Notes under the pieces: model-generated
Database searches by the model: none
What the model saw: only the letters and a program-made list of their open reading frames with translations
Told to the model about the DNA's origin: nothing
In this document: in pieces, positions 7,448-16,013 of the stretch
How positions within the stretch are numbered: position 1 is the stretch's first letter
Layout of the letters: every line of letters begins with the position of its first letter
Assembly: GCF_015595025.1 (NCBI RefSeq)
Contig: NZ_JADNRL010000009.1
Location: 81,537 to 145,536, forward strand
Reading direction: 5' to 3'
DNA length: 64,000 nucleotides
DNA from: Halomonas sp. KAO
GTDB lineage: Bacteria > Pseudomonadota > Gammaproteobacteria > Pseudomonadales > Halomonadaceae
Program-made: the position numbers and the translations under genes

Positions 7448-8506
7448 TCATGGGGAGCTCTGGGCGGGTCCCTCGGCGGTGTCATCCTTGCCACGCGAGG
7501 CGATCTGCTCCTCGGGGATCGACTCTCCCTTCACCTCTTCGTACCAGAGGTTGTGGTGCTCCTTGGCCCAGGTCTCGTCGACATAGCCGGTGGTCATGCC
7601 CTCCAGGGAACCCTCGGTGCCGATGGTGCCGATATAGATATGCCCGAAGGCCACGGCGGTCAGGCCCAGGGCACCCACCGCATGGATCAGGTTGGCCCAC
7701 TGCATGGTGTCCCGTGCCTGTCCATAGTTGGGAAAGTCGAGCACCAGGCCGCTGATGATCACCACAATGCCGGCGGTCGCCAGCAGCCAGTACCAGGCCT
7801 TCTCGCCGGCATTGGCGAAACCGGCATCGGGGTGCTCATTGCCGATCATGCCACCGCCCTTGCGGAACCACTCGAGGTCATGCTTTTTCGGCAGGTTGTG
7901 CACGAACAGCTTGGCCAGCAGCACAATCAACAGGATGCCGAAGAGGGGCCCCAGGTAGTTGTGCAGTAGCTTGGAGGCCGACACCATGGCGCCCCAGATA
8001 CCGGCCCCGAACAGCGGGTAGAACACATGCTTGCCGTAGAGCAGCGTGACGCCGGTCAGTGCCAGCAGGATAAACAGTGTTGCCACACTCCAGTGCAGCG
8101 CCCGCTCGAGCGCACTCCAGCGCAGCAGCTTGTTGCCCGTGCGTGGCTCCTCCAGTCGCTTGCGACCGGCGAGCAGGTAGAAGATGACGATCATCACCAG
8201 CATGCCGCCCATGACGACCAGGCCATAGGGCGATACCCAGCGATTACGCCACTGGCGCCAGGTCTCGCCACTGGCATTGACCAGGTTATAGGTGGAGTCG
8301 AAGCGACTGTCGCGATAGTAGGCATCGACCTCGCCACTGCGAACCTGCCGCCAGGTGTCGGCATCCAGGGCGGGCACGGCGGTCGCCGCCTCCGCCTGGG
8401 GGGCCGACTGAGCCTCGGCGACCTGGGTCAGTGCCAGGCCAGCGATCAGCAACAGTGCCATGAGAGGCAGTCGCCATAGCGACTGCCAATGGATGGTGTG
8501 ACTCAT
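7448..8506 (-). CDS. Formate dehydrogenase gamma subunit (cytochrome b556)
   Basis: The 352-residue membrane protein has an N-terminal hydrophobic segment ending in AEAQSA (probable signal or first helix) and a helix near residue 85 (GGMLVMIVIFYLLAG). A cytochrome b domain of four helices follows, with likely heme histidines in ALERALHWSVATLF, ASKLLHNYLGPLF and FGHIYIGTIG. In membrane formate dehydrogenases it takes electrons from the beta subunit and reduces quinone. It is the last gene of the operon, 12 bases after the beta gene, followed by a strong terminator. The length fits the extended gamma subunits (about 320-370 residues) of this type. Confidence 0.93.
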   Translation of the reverse strand: MSHTIHWQSLWRLPLMALLLIAGLALTQVAEAQSAPQAEAATAVPALDADTWRQVRSGEVDAYYRDSRFDSTYNLVNASGETWRQWRNRWVSPYGLVVMGGMLVMIVIFYLLAGRKRLEEPRTGNKLLRWSALERALHWSVATLFILLALTGVTLLYGKHVFYPLFGAGIWGAMVSASKLLHNYLGPLFGILLIVLLAKLFVHNLPKKHDLEWFRKGGGMIGNEHPDAGFANAGEKAWYWLLATAGIVVIISGLVLDFPNYGQARDTMQWANLIHAVGALGLTAVAFGHIYIGTIGTEGSLEGMTTGYVDETWAKEHHNLWYEEVKGESIPEEQIASRGKDDTAEGPAQSSP

Positions 8507-8518
8507 GACATCACCTCC

Positions 8519-9172
8519 TCAGCCCTGGCGTGCGGCGTCGTAAGCGAGAGAGTCAGCCATGGAAACATCAGGCTGGCCCGCCCTGGTCTGCTGCCCTTCT
8601 CGGCGTTGGTTACCGGACCAGCCCCCATCGGGGTGGCCGCGACGCACGACCCGCTGGCGGAAGATATCCGCCACTTCCTGGGCATCACCGGCCAGCAGGG
8701 CCTTGGTGGAACACATTTCGGCGCACAGCGGCAGCTTGCCCTCCTCGATACGGTTGGCACCGTACTTCTGGAACTCCTCCTCCTTGGTCTCCGCCGGGCC
8801 GCCGGCACAGAAGGTGCACTTGTCCATCTTGCCGCGCTCGCCGAAGGCGTTCTGCTGGGGAAACTGCGGGGCGCCGAAGGGGCAGGCATAGAGGCAGTAA
8901 CCGCAGCCGATGCAGAGGTCCTTGTCGTGGAGCACGATGCCATCATCGGTCTTGTAGAAGCAGTCCGTGGGGCAGACCGCCATGCAGGGGGCATCGTCAC
9001 AGTGCATGCAGGCGACCGAGATCGAGACCTCCTCGGGCTGTCCGTCGTTGAGTGTCACGACACGACGGCGCTGGATCCCCCAATCGGTTTCGTTGGCGTT
9101 CTTGCAGGCGGTGACGCAACCGTTGCACTCGATGCAGCGCTCCGCGTCACACATAAACTTCATCTGGGCCAT
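8519..9172 (-). CDS. Formate dehydrogenase beta subunit (4Fe-4S, FDH3B type)
   Basis: This 217-residue ferredoxin-like protein has four cysteine groups: CIECNGCVTACKNA near residue 13, CMHCDDAPCMAVCP near 55, CIGCGYCLYACPFG near 88, and CTFCAGG with a later CAEMCSTKALL. It therefore should hold four 4Fe-4S clusters that carry electrons from the alpha to the gamma subunit. It lacks the C-terminal transmembrane anchor of E. coli FdnH, as in the shorter FDH3B form. A 27-base hairpin separates it from the alpha gene. Confidence 0.94.
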   Translation of the reverse strand: MAQMKFMCDAERCIECNGCVTACKNANETDWGIQRRRVVTLNDGQPEEVSISVACMHCDDAPCMAVCPTDCFYKTDDGIVLHDKDLCIGCGYCLYACPFGAPQFPQQNAFGERGKMDKCTFCAGGPAETKEEEFQKYGANRIEEGKLPLCAEMCSTKALLAGDAQEVADIFRQRVVRRGHPDGGWSGNQRREGQQTRAGQPDVSMADSLAYDAARQG

Positions 9173-9186
9173 GATAATCTCCTTGG

Positions 9187-9213
9187 CGCGGAGTGGAACC
9201 TGGCCACTCCGCG
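9187..9213 (-). other. Intercistronic hairpin between alpha and beta subunit genes
   Basis: CGCGGAGTGG (9187-9196) and CCACTCCGCG (9204-9213) form a perfect 10-bp stem with a 7-base loop. No T run follows on the minus strand, so it is unlikely to stop transcription fully. It could stabilise the upstream mRNA end or adjust the amount of beta and gamma made relative to alpha. Confidence 0.55.
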
Positions 9214-9227
9214 TTTCATGTCAGGCG

Positions 9228-12080
9228 TCAGGCGCGCTCGATGCGGCACAGGGTGCACTTGGTTTCTTGCATCTGGGTCACCGAGTCGTAGCCGTAGGTC
9301 GTGGCGGTGTTGGCCGCTTCGCCCTGCACGTAGGGGGCCGATCCCTCCGGATAGCGGTCATGCAGATTCTCGCCCTGGAACTTGCCACCGAAATGGAAGG
9401 GCATGAACACGACCTCACGCGCCACGCGCGGAGTGACCAGCGCCTTGACCTTGACGCGCCCACCCTCGGCGCCTTCTACCCAGACATCCTCGCCCTCGGC
9501 GATGCCTAGGTCGTTCGCCAGTGCCGGGTTGATCTCGACAAACATCTCCTGCTGCAGCTCGGCCAGCCACGACATGGAGCGCGTCTCCTCGCCACCGCCT
9601 TCGTACTCCACCAGGCGACCCGAGGTCAGGATGATCGGATACCTGTCGGTGACATCCTTCTCCTGAATGCTGCGATAGAGAGTCGGCAGGCGGTAGTGGG
9701 AGTCGACGTCATCCCAGGTGGGATAGTCCTTCACCAGGTCACGGCGGCTGGTGTAGAGCGGCTCGCGGTGCTTGGGAATGGGGTCCGGGAAGGTCCAGAC
9801 ATTACAGCGCGCCTTGGCGTTGCCGAAGGGGGCGCACTCGTGGGCGATCGCCACGCGCTGAATGCCGCCGGAGAGGTCGGTCTTCCAGTTCTTGCCCTCG
9901 GCTTCGGCCTTCTCCTCGTCCGTCAGGTCGTCCCACCAGCCAAGATCCTTGAGCATCTGGGCGGTGAACTCCGGATAGCCATCCTCCAGCTCGGACCCCC
10001 GGCTGTATGAACCGTCGGAGAGGATGTTCTCACCATCACGCTCGATGCCGAAGCGGGCGCGGAAGGTCAGGCCGCCCTCGGAGACCTTCTTGCTGGTGTC
10101 ATAGAGGATCGGTGTGCCGGGGTGACCCATCTTCGCCGTTCCCCAGCACGGCCATGGCAGGCCGTAGTAGTCGCCATCGGCGGGACCACCCTGGGCCTTG
10201 AGGTCACTGAAACTGAAGGTGTGCCAGTTCTTCTGGTGCTGCTTGAGGCGCTCGGGGCTCTGGCCGGTATAGCCCACCGTCCACATGCCGGCGTTGAACT
10301 CGCGAGTGATGTCCTCGATAAGCGGTTCGGTGCCATTCACCGTGATGTTCTTGAAGAGCTCCTCGGCGAAGCCCAGCTTGCGCGAGAGCAGGTACATAAT
10401 CTCGTGGTCAGGCTTGGATTCGAACAGTGGATCGATGACCTTGTCGCGCCATTGCAGCGAGCGGTTGGTGGCGGTGACACTTCCTGTGGTCTCGAACTGA
10501 GTGGCCGCCGGCAGCAGGTAGACACCGTCCTGCCGTCCATGCATGACGCCCGCCACGGTGGGGTAGGGGTCGACGATGACCATCATCTCCAGCTGCTGCA
10601 TGGCCTTCTGCATCTCGGGCCCGCGGGTCTGGGAGTTGACCGCATGCCCCCAGTAGAACATCGCCTTCAGCTGGGTGCGCTGGGAGATATTCTCGTCATC
10701 TTCCAGTACGCCATCGATCCAGCGCGATACCGTGATGCCGTTGGTGTGCATGGGCTTGCCATCGGCGTACTCGGTCTGGTCGAAGCGGCTCTTCAGCCAC
10801 TCGTAGTCGAGATCCCAGACGCGGGCCCAGTGCTTCCAGGCCCCCTCGGAAAGGCCATAGTAGCCGGGCAGTGAGTGGGACATCAGCCCCAGGTCCGTGG
10901 CGCCCTGGACGTTGTCGTGGCCGCGGAAGATGTTGGCGCCACCGCCGGACTTTCCGACGTTGCCGAGTGCCAGCTCCAGAATGCAGTAGGCGCGGGTGTT
11001 GTTGTTGCCGGTGGTGTGCTGGGTTCCCCCCATGCACCAGACGATACAGCCGGGACGGTTTTCGGCGAGTCGGCGAGCGGTGTCATGCATCTGCGCCTCG
11101 GGCACGCCGGTGATGCGCTCTACCTCCTCGGGAGAGAAGTTGGCGACTTCGGCGCGTACCTCGTCCATGGCATAGACGCGCTGCTCGATATATTCGCGGT
11201 CCTCCCAGCCGTTGGCGAAGATGTGCCACAGCAGGCCCCAGATAAAGGCGACGTCGGAGCCAGGGCGAATGCGCACGAACTTGTTGGCCTTGGCGGCAGT
11301 CCGCGTGAAGCGCGGGTCGACGACGATGATCTCGCAGTTGCTCTTTTCCTTGGCCAGCAGGATGTGCTGCATGGCGACCGGATGCGCTTCGCTGGGGTTG
11401 GAACCGATAAACATGATCGACTTGCTGTTCTGAATATCGTTGAGCGAGTTGGTCATCGCTCCATAGCCCCAGGTGTTGGCTACCCCGGCCACCGTGGTGG
11501 AGTGACAGATGCGCGCCTGGTGATCGGTATTGTTGGTACCGGCCAGGGCGGCGAACTTGCGCATCAGGTAGGCCTGTTCGTTACTGAACTTGGCCGAACC
11601 CAGCCAGTAGATGCTGTCGGGACCATGCTGGTCGGTGAGTTCCAGTACCTTGCTGCCGATCTCCTCGATGGCATCATCCCAGCTCAGGCGCTGCCATTCG
11701 CCGCCCACCAGCTTCATGGGGTACTTGAGGCGGCGGGTGGAGTGACCGTGCTGGCGGAGCGAGGCCCCCTTGGCACAGTGAGCACCACGGTTGATGGGGT
11801 GGTCGAATGCCGGCTCCTGCTTGGTCCAGACGCCCTCCTGGACCTCGGCATAGACACCACAGCCCACGGAGCAGTGGGAGCAGACGGTACGCCGGGTTTC
11901 CACCGGGGCGTTGGAGACCGCGGTCTTCTCGGCGGCCTCGGCACGCCGCATCATCGGGGTCCCCATGAAGCCGGCGGCCGCGAGGCCACCGGTGGTCGCA
12001 CCGCTTCGCTTGAGGAACTGGCGACGGGAAATGCCCAGGCCCTGAGGCTGCTGGGACGGTGCCTTACGAGTCAGACGCAT
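9228..12080 (-). CDS. Formate dehydrogenase alpha subunit (molybdopterin, Cys-type, Tat-exported)
   Basis: The 950-residue catalytic subunit oxidises formate to CO2. A twin-arginine signal (SRRQFLKRS, near residues 18-26) sends it folded to the periplasmic side. A 4Fe-4S site is formed by Cys67, Cys70, Cys74 and Cys102. The molybdenum ligand is a normal cysteine (Cys192, in ARICHSTTVAG) where E. coli FdnG has selenocysteine. Later motifs (GSNPSEAHPVAMQH, GGTQHTTGNNNTRA) bind the pterin. A TTG 30 bases upstream is possible, but the ATG at 12080 has AAGGAG at a good distance and starts right before the Tat signal. The gene is in an operon with its beta, gamma and accessory proteins. Confidence 0.95.
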   Translation of the reverse strand: MRLTRKAPSQQPQGLGISRRQFLKRSGATTGGLAAAGFMGTPMMRRAEAAEKTAVSNAPVETRRTVCSHCSVGCGVYAEVQEGVWTKQEPAFDHPINRGAHCAKGASLRQHGHSTRRLKYPMKLVGGEWQRLSWDDAIEEIGSKVLELTDQHGPDSIYWLGSAKFSNEQAYLMRKFAALAGTNNTDHQARICHSTTVAGVANTWGYGAMTNSLNDIQNSKSIMFIGSNPSEAHPVAMQHILLAKEKSNCEIIVVDPRFTRTAAKANKFVRIRPGSDVAFIWGLLWHIFANGWEDREYIEQRVYAMDEVRAEVANFSPEEVERITGVPEAQMHDTARRLAENRPGCIVWCMGGTQHTTGNNNTRAYCILELALGNVGKSGGGANIFRGHDNVQGATDLGLMSHSLPGYYGLSEGAWKHWARVWDLDYEWLKSRFDQTEYADGKPMHTNGITVSRWIDGVLEDDENISQRTQLKAMFYWGHAVNSQTRGPEMQKAMQQLEMMVIVDPYPTVAGVMHGRQDGVYLLPAATQFETTGSVTATNRSLQWRDKVIDPLFESKPDHEIMYLLSRKLGFAEELFKNITVNGTEPLIEDITREFNAGMWTVGYTGQSPERLKQHQKNWHTFSFSDLKAQGGPADGDYYGLPWPCWGTAKMGHPGTPILYDTSKKVSEGGLTFRARFGIERDGENILSDGSYSRGSELEDGYPEFTAQMLKDLGWWDDLTDEEKAEAEGKNWKTDLSGGIQRVAIAHECAPFGNAKARCNVWTFPDPIPKHREPLYTSRRDLVKDYPTWDDVDSHYRLPTLYRSIQEKDVTDRYPIILTSGRLVEYEGGGEETRSMSWLAELQQEMFVEINPALANDLGIAEGEDVWVEGAEGGRVKVKALVTPRVAREVVFMPFHFGGKFQGENLHDRYPEGSAPYVQGEAANTATTYGYDSVTQMQETKCTLCRIERA

Positions 12081-12106
12081 GACATTTCTCTCCTTGCTGG
12101 CAGCCG

Positions 12107-12310
12107 TCAATCACGCAGGGTGGCGTAGAAGGCGCGGATATGGGGCGTTTCGCGATAGTGGGTATCGGCCTTTTCAGGAGCGGCCTTCTGCTCGTCTTCA
12201 GCCTGAACCAGGGTCACATGGCCCACTGCAGCAGCAGTCCCCGCCGCGGCGGTACCCACACCGAGTGCCTTCAGGAAGCGCCTACGTTCGGGGTTGCTTG
12301 TCGCACGCAT
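12107..12310 (-). CDS. Small Tat-signal protein of the formate dehydrogenase region
   Basis: The 67-residue protein consists mainly of a twin-arginine signal (ERRRFLKALGVGTAAAGTAAAVG) and a short polar tail ending HIRAFYATLRD. Such small Tat proteins are regularly found directly before formate dehydrogenase alpha genes and are annotated only by that association; their role is unknown. I chose the ATG at 12310 because a GGAG site lies just before it; an ATG at 12334 is also possible and would add eight residues. The stop lies 26 bases before the alpha gene ATG, so the two are surely cotranscribed. Confidence 0.85.
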   Translation of the reverse strand: MRATSNPERRRFLKALGVGTAAAGTAAAVGHVTLVQAEDEQKAAPEKADTHYRETPHIRAFYATLRD

Positions 12311-12397
12311 GGTCTTCTCCTCTCTCATGCTCAATTCTTCTTCTCGCCATATTCTTAATGGCCAACAGCCAACATCGATCAGGTGCTCGGGGGTCGG

Positions 12398-13051
12398 TCA
12401 GGGTTCGATGATTCTGACCGGGGAGCGCTCTGCCTCTGCCGCCAGCTGGCTGTGCTCCTCGACGATGAAGGCCTTGCCCAGCTCTCCCGTTCGAGCATAG
12501 AAGAGCGTATCGACCCTAGCCAGGTCGTCGAGGCAACGCTCCGCCCACGGAGCGAGGTGTGACATGAAGAACCCCCCGGCTTCCGGTGACTGCTCCTCGA
12601 CCAGCATGGCCATCACCTCGAGCATGGCGGCCAGATGATCCTCGGGGTCATGACTGGTGTCACGCCGCGTGAAGCCCAGTCGTCGCAGGTCCTCGCGCAG
12701 TGCGACCAGCGCCTGTTCCATCAGCTCGCCGTGGCGATACCACGAGGCATAGGGAGTGATCTCTCCCTGGATCACGCCCACCAGATGGCGGAAGTGAGCG
12801 CGCTCCAGCTCTTCCGGACTGGCGGCAGCCGCCGCCTGTGCCAGGGCCATCAGGGCCGAGACGACGGGGTCCTGGTGCGCCTCGATGCCGTCATCCGACT
12901 GGTGTTCGGCCAGCCAGGCAAGCAGAGGCGCGTCGGCGGGTTCGCGTATCAGGCGAGCCAGGAGCCGATAGAGATCGGCGCGCAGCGCGTCCTGCTCCAT
13001 CGCCACCTCATCCTCCCTGGCCGGCACTGACGATTCCATTTCCCGAGTCAT
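12398..13051 (-). CDS. TorD/DmsD-like molecular chaperone for the formate dehydrogenase
   Basis: The 217-residue helical protein matches the TorD family: LRADLYRLLARLI at residues 22-34, HFRHLVGVIQGEITPYASWY around 90, and a helical region with DPEDHLAAMLEVMAML. Members bind the Tat signal of a molybdoenzyme and hold it until cofactor is loaded. The location between the polyferredoxin and the small Tat protein suggests that the client is the adjacent alpha subunit. The frame is open further upstream, but this is antisense coding of no family; the ATG at 13051 is 4 bases after the preceding stop. Confidence 0.88.
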   Translation of the reverse strand: MTREMESSVPAREDEVAMEQDALRADLYRLLARLIREPADAPLLAWLAEHQSDDGIEAHQDPVVSALMALAQAAAAASPEELERAHFRHLVGVIQGEITPYASWYRHGELMEQALVALREDLRRLGFTRRDTSHDPEDHLAAMLEVMAMLVEEQSPEAGGFFMSHLAPWAERCLDDLARVDTLFYARTGELGKAFIVEEHSQLAAEAERSPVRIIEP

Positions 13052-13055
13052 GGCG

Positions 13056-14798
13056 TCATACCTTGAGTTGTGATTCCGGGTCGCGGGCCATGGACTGCCA
13101 CACATCCTTGACGCGACAGTCCTCGCACATCTCGAGACGCGCGGCGGCATCACCGGCAAAGTAGGGGTGGTCGGCCAGTTTCGCCTTGATAGTGGCGATG
13201 GTGGCGGCGGTCGCGAAGGGCTTGTCACAGCGAATGCAGCAGAAGGGCGCTTCCTCGTGACGCACCTGGCGCTCGGTGCGACTGGCATCGGCCAGGAAGC
13301 CCGGCAGCAGGCGAATGGCATCCTCGGGACAGGCCTCGACGCACAGGCCACACTGCACGCAGTCGGCCTCGCGATAGCTGAGCAATGGCGTCTGATCGCC
13401 GGTGGCCAGGGCCGGGGTGGGGCAGTTGCTGACGCAGGAAAAGCAGAGCGTGCAGGCGTCGCGATTCACCTCTAGGCCGCCATAAGCCGACCCCGCCGGC
13501 ATGGAGTGGCGTCGACCGCTGGTCTCGCCCAGGGCCGTCAGGCGTGCCAGCACTGCCTCGAAGCGCTCGCGCTTGCCATCCCCCGAGAGCACAAGAGGCT
13601 CCTCGCCGAGAGGCAGTCGCTCCGGCAGGGCATCGCGGGCGGCACTGTCACCGCGCTGAATGCGACGAATCCGCCCCGGGTCATGGCCCAGGGCCTCCAG
13701 CATCACCCGGGCCTGGGCGACCTGGTCGTCGACAAAGGCGCTCAGCGTGGCCGGCAGATCGGCATGTATCTGGACCCGTACCTCGGCGGCACCGGCGGCC
13801 AGGGCGGTGAGCCACTGGTCGTGCCCGGCATTGCCCAACTCCTCCAGCGGTACATCGAGCAGGTGGCCCGCCGGGGCATCGGCCTCACCCTCCAGGTCTG
13901 CGGCCTCGACGAAGCGCATCACCGGTGCCTTGCCGCCGGCCTGGCGATAGGCGTCCAGCCAGCTGATGAGGGCCTCCTGCTGGCGAGCGGGTTCGGGCAG
14001 ACGGAACTGTATGGCGCCGGTTGGGCAGGCGCTGGAGCAGCTGCCGACGCCCTGGCAGAGGTAGGGGTCGATCTCGATGCGCGACTCGATGCGCCCCTTG
14101 TGGCTGGAGATGGCATCAGCGGGGCAGACCTCGAGGCAACGCGTACACCCCACATTGCCGGAGGCGGAGTGGGCGCAGAGGTCGGCGTTGATCTGGAAGT
14201 AGCGTGGCTTGTCGAACTCCCCGACCAGCTCGGCAAACTCGCTCAGTGCAACGTCAGATGCTGGATCCTGGAGGGAGAGGTGCCGGTAGCCGGGAGGGAG
14301 GAGCTCGAGCTCCAGCACGGGGGAGCGCCCCAGGTCGAGGATCAGGTCGGCGTGTCGACGGCCGAGCAACGCCAGTGCGAGATCAAGAGGGGCGTCCGGG
14401 CCATGCAGGCCGATGCTGAACCGCCCGAGATAGCCCTCGATACGCAGCTGGCTTCGCTGGGTGGGCGTAAGCGTCCGGCAGGGCAGCTGGCGGGTGCTCG
14501 CAAGCAGCGTCTCGAGCTGCGCCTCGTCGAGCCCGGCATCATCGGCACTCGGCTCAGTGATCAGCAGTGCGATGGCGGCAAGGCCACTACGCTGCAGGCG
14601 TGTCGCGGCCTGACGCACGCTGATCTCGTCGCCGAGGAGCAGGGCATGCCCGGCACTTTCATAGGTGACGCTGGCCGGCGTCAGGTTGACCGGCCAGGAA
14701 ACACGCTGTCTCGCCATCTCGCGGGCGCTGCGGTTGGCCGCATCGTCCACGGTGATGGCGTCAATGGCCACGGTTTTGGCATCAATGGATGGTGTCAT
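13056..14798 (-). CDS. Polyferredoxin (4Fe-4S protein) of the formate dehydrogenase operon
   Basis: The 580-residue protein carries several ferredoxin cysteine sets: CTRCLEVCPADAI (near residue 220), CQGVGSCSSACPTGAI (near 250), CTLCFSCVSNCPTPAL (near 450) and CVQCGLCVEACPEDAI (near 480). CxxC pairs also occur near the C-terminus (CCIRCDKP, CEDCRVKD). No membrane helix or signal peptide is evident, so it should act in the cytoplasm. Proteins of this type accompany formate dehydrogenase genes in pseudomonads and Halomonas relatives. A role in electron transfer during enzyme maturation, or to a cytoplasmic partner, is plausible but unproven. It starts the block TorD-Tat-alpha-beta-gamma, 61 bases after DUF3306. 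Confidence 0.85.
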   Translation of the reverse strand: MTPSIDAKTVAIDAITVDDAANRSAREMARQRVSWPVNLTPASVTYESAGHALLLGDEISVRQAATRLQRSGLAAIALLITEPSADDAGLDEAQLETLLASTRQLPCRTLTPTQRSQLRIEGYLGRFSIGLHGPDAPLDLALALLGRRHADLILDLGRSPVLELELLPPGYRHLSLQDPASDVALSEFAELVGEFDKPRYFQINADLCAHSASGNVGCTRCLEVCPADAISSHKGRIESRIEIDPYLCQGVGSCSSACPTGAIQFRLPEPARQQEALISWLDAYRQAGGKAPVMRFVEAADLEGEADAPAGHLLDVPLEELGNAGHDQWLTALAAGAAEVRVQIHADLPATLSAFVDDQVAQARVMLEALGHDPGRIRRIQRGDSAARDALPERLPLGEEPLVLSGDGKRERFEAVLARLTALGETSGRRHSMPAGSAYGGLEVNRDACTLCFSCVSNCPTPALATGDQTPLLSYREADCVQCGLCVEACPEDAIRLLPGFLADASRTERQVRHEEAPFCCIRCDKPFATAATIATIKAKLADHPYFAGDAAARLEMCEDCRVKDVWQSMARDPESQLKV

Positions 14799-14859
14799 GC
14801 AGCCTCACGGTCGTAGTGTCGCGTTTATTTTTATTTTAGGAAATATAAAAATATCACAT

Positions 14860-15483
14860 TTAGATAAGCTTATTATCGCCGTCTGTCGTCTCTTCGTCTA
14901 ATGGACTCTGCGCCGACTCCTCATGGCGCGACAAGTCCTCGGCGTCGTCGTCTCGCTGAGCAGTGTATGGCGGCTCGACAGGCCGTGACGCTTGGGTATC
15001 GCAATCGACATCATCGGCCGCGTGTTGCGCCTCCTGCGGGGTCTCCTCGAGGGCCTCTTCATTGGGGCGAGTCCAGCGCCGCAGCTGCTCGGCCATGTCC
15101 CGAGCGAGCGGCTTGAGCACTTCATTATAGTTCTCGTCGTAGTCGTCGAGGCCGTCGCGCACCCCGTAGTTGCCGGCCGACCAGAGACGGCGCAGCGCCC
15201 GTCGGCGCAGCTGACGGCTGATCCCCTGCTGCAGGTAGGCTGAGAAGTCGGCCTCGGCCGGGAGGGTGTCGGGGTCCGGCAGTGTGTGATCGAGGCTGCC
15301 CGGCGTAGGCGGCTCGGCTTCTCGCGTTATCCCCTCCTGGTGGTCACTCGGCTGGTTGTCACCGGGGGGCGCGTGAGTGGCGTGAGTGTCTGGCTCGTCG
15401 AGGGGCGCACCATCGGGGAGTGGCGTTGCCATCTCCGACTCTTCACCCAGCTTGCGGCGCGACCAGCGCTCGAAACGGCTCAT
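14860..15483 (-). CDS. DUF3306 domain protein
   Basis: The 207-residue protein begins MSRFERWSRRKLGE, typical of DUF3306, and has one ordered stretch (FSAYLQQGISRQLRRRALRRLW, then NYGVRDGLDDYDENY). This lies between acidic, Pro-rich low-complexity segments (about residues 18-75 and 150-207). Function is unknown; the family occurs almost only with DUF3305 inside formate dehydrogenase operons. It overlaps DUF3305 by 4 bases (ATGA), so the two are made together. The AT-rich 61 bases downstream may hold an internal promoter. Confidence 0.85.
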   Translation of the reverse strand: MSRFERWSRRKLGEESEMATPLPDGAPLDEPDTHATHAPPGDNQPSDHQEGITREAEPPTPGSLDHTLPDPDTLPAEADFSAYLQQGISRQLRRRALRRLWSAGNYGVRDGLDDYDENYNEVLKPLARDMAEQLRRWTRPNEEALEETPQEAQHAADDVDCDTQASRPVEPPYTAQRDDDAEDLSRHEESAQSPLDEETTDGDNKLI

Positions 15484-15911
15484 GGCGTGATCTCCCGGGC
15501 GCGTCCCGCGCCCTTGTGTTTCTTCTTGCGTCCCTCTGGCGGCGCCTCGCCGTGGCGGGCCAGGTAGGCTTCGATCCAGGCCTGAATCGCCAGGGGCATC
15601 GCCACCTCCAGCACTTCCTGCTCACCATCCATCCAGCTGCCGGCGACGTCCTGGCTGGCGGTGATCGCCGACGGGACGGGAGGCTCGCCGGCGTCGCCGC
15701 TGCGCACGAAGAGTCGCGGCGTCTCGGAGGTGAGATTGAAGCGGTAGGCGGCACGCTCGGTCATGGTGAGCTGCAGCGTCAGCGTCCAGGGTCCGTCGTC
15801 CCCGAGGGTCAGCTCACGGATAGAGTAGCGCCGTGAGACGAAGCCCTTGATACGGGTTGTCTGCTCATCCAGCGTGAGACTTACGGTGCGGCGATTGGAG
15901 AAGGCTGTCAT
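15480..15911 (-). CDS. DUF3305 domain protein
   Basis: The 143-residue protein belongs to DUF3305 (VSRRYSIRELTLGDDGPWTL and FNLTSETPRLFVR are family-like) and ends in a basic tail (EGRKKKHKGAGRARE). Its function is unknown. It is the first gene of the formate dehydrogenase operon and is translationally coupled to DUF3306. The 102 bases to the divergent fdhD gene must hold the promoters of both units. The pair may help assemble or regulate the enzyme, but that rests only on gene neighbourhood. Confidence 0.85.
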   Translation of the reverse strand: MTAFSNRRTVSLTLDEQTTRIKGFVSRRYSIRELTLGDDGPWTLTLQLTMTERAAYRFNLTSETPRLFVRSGDAGEPPVPSAITASQDVAGSWMDGEQEVLEVAMPLAIQAWIEAYLARHGEAPPEGRKKKHKGAGRAREITP

Positions 15912-16013
15912 GGGGAAAGAATTCTCGAACGTGGGTGGCTATCTACATTGAAGACTTTCCGTATCGGGAATGCCATCATGGCGTGTCTACAGTTTGCCGG
16001 GAGCTCGTAACGG

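Noticed and set aside
11502..11510. Selenocysteine codon in the formate dehydrogenase alpha gene
   Set aside because: The codon at the metal ligand position is a normal cysteine codon and the frame contains no internal TGA; no SECIS element is needed.
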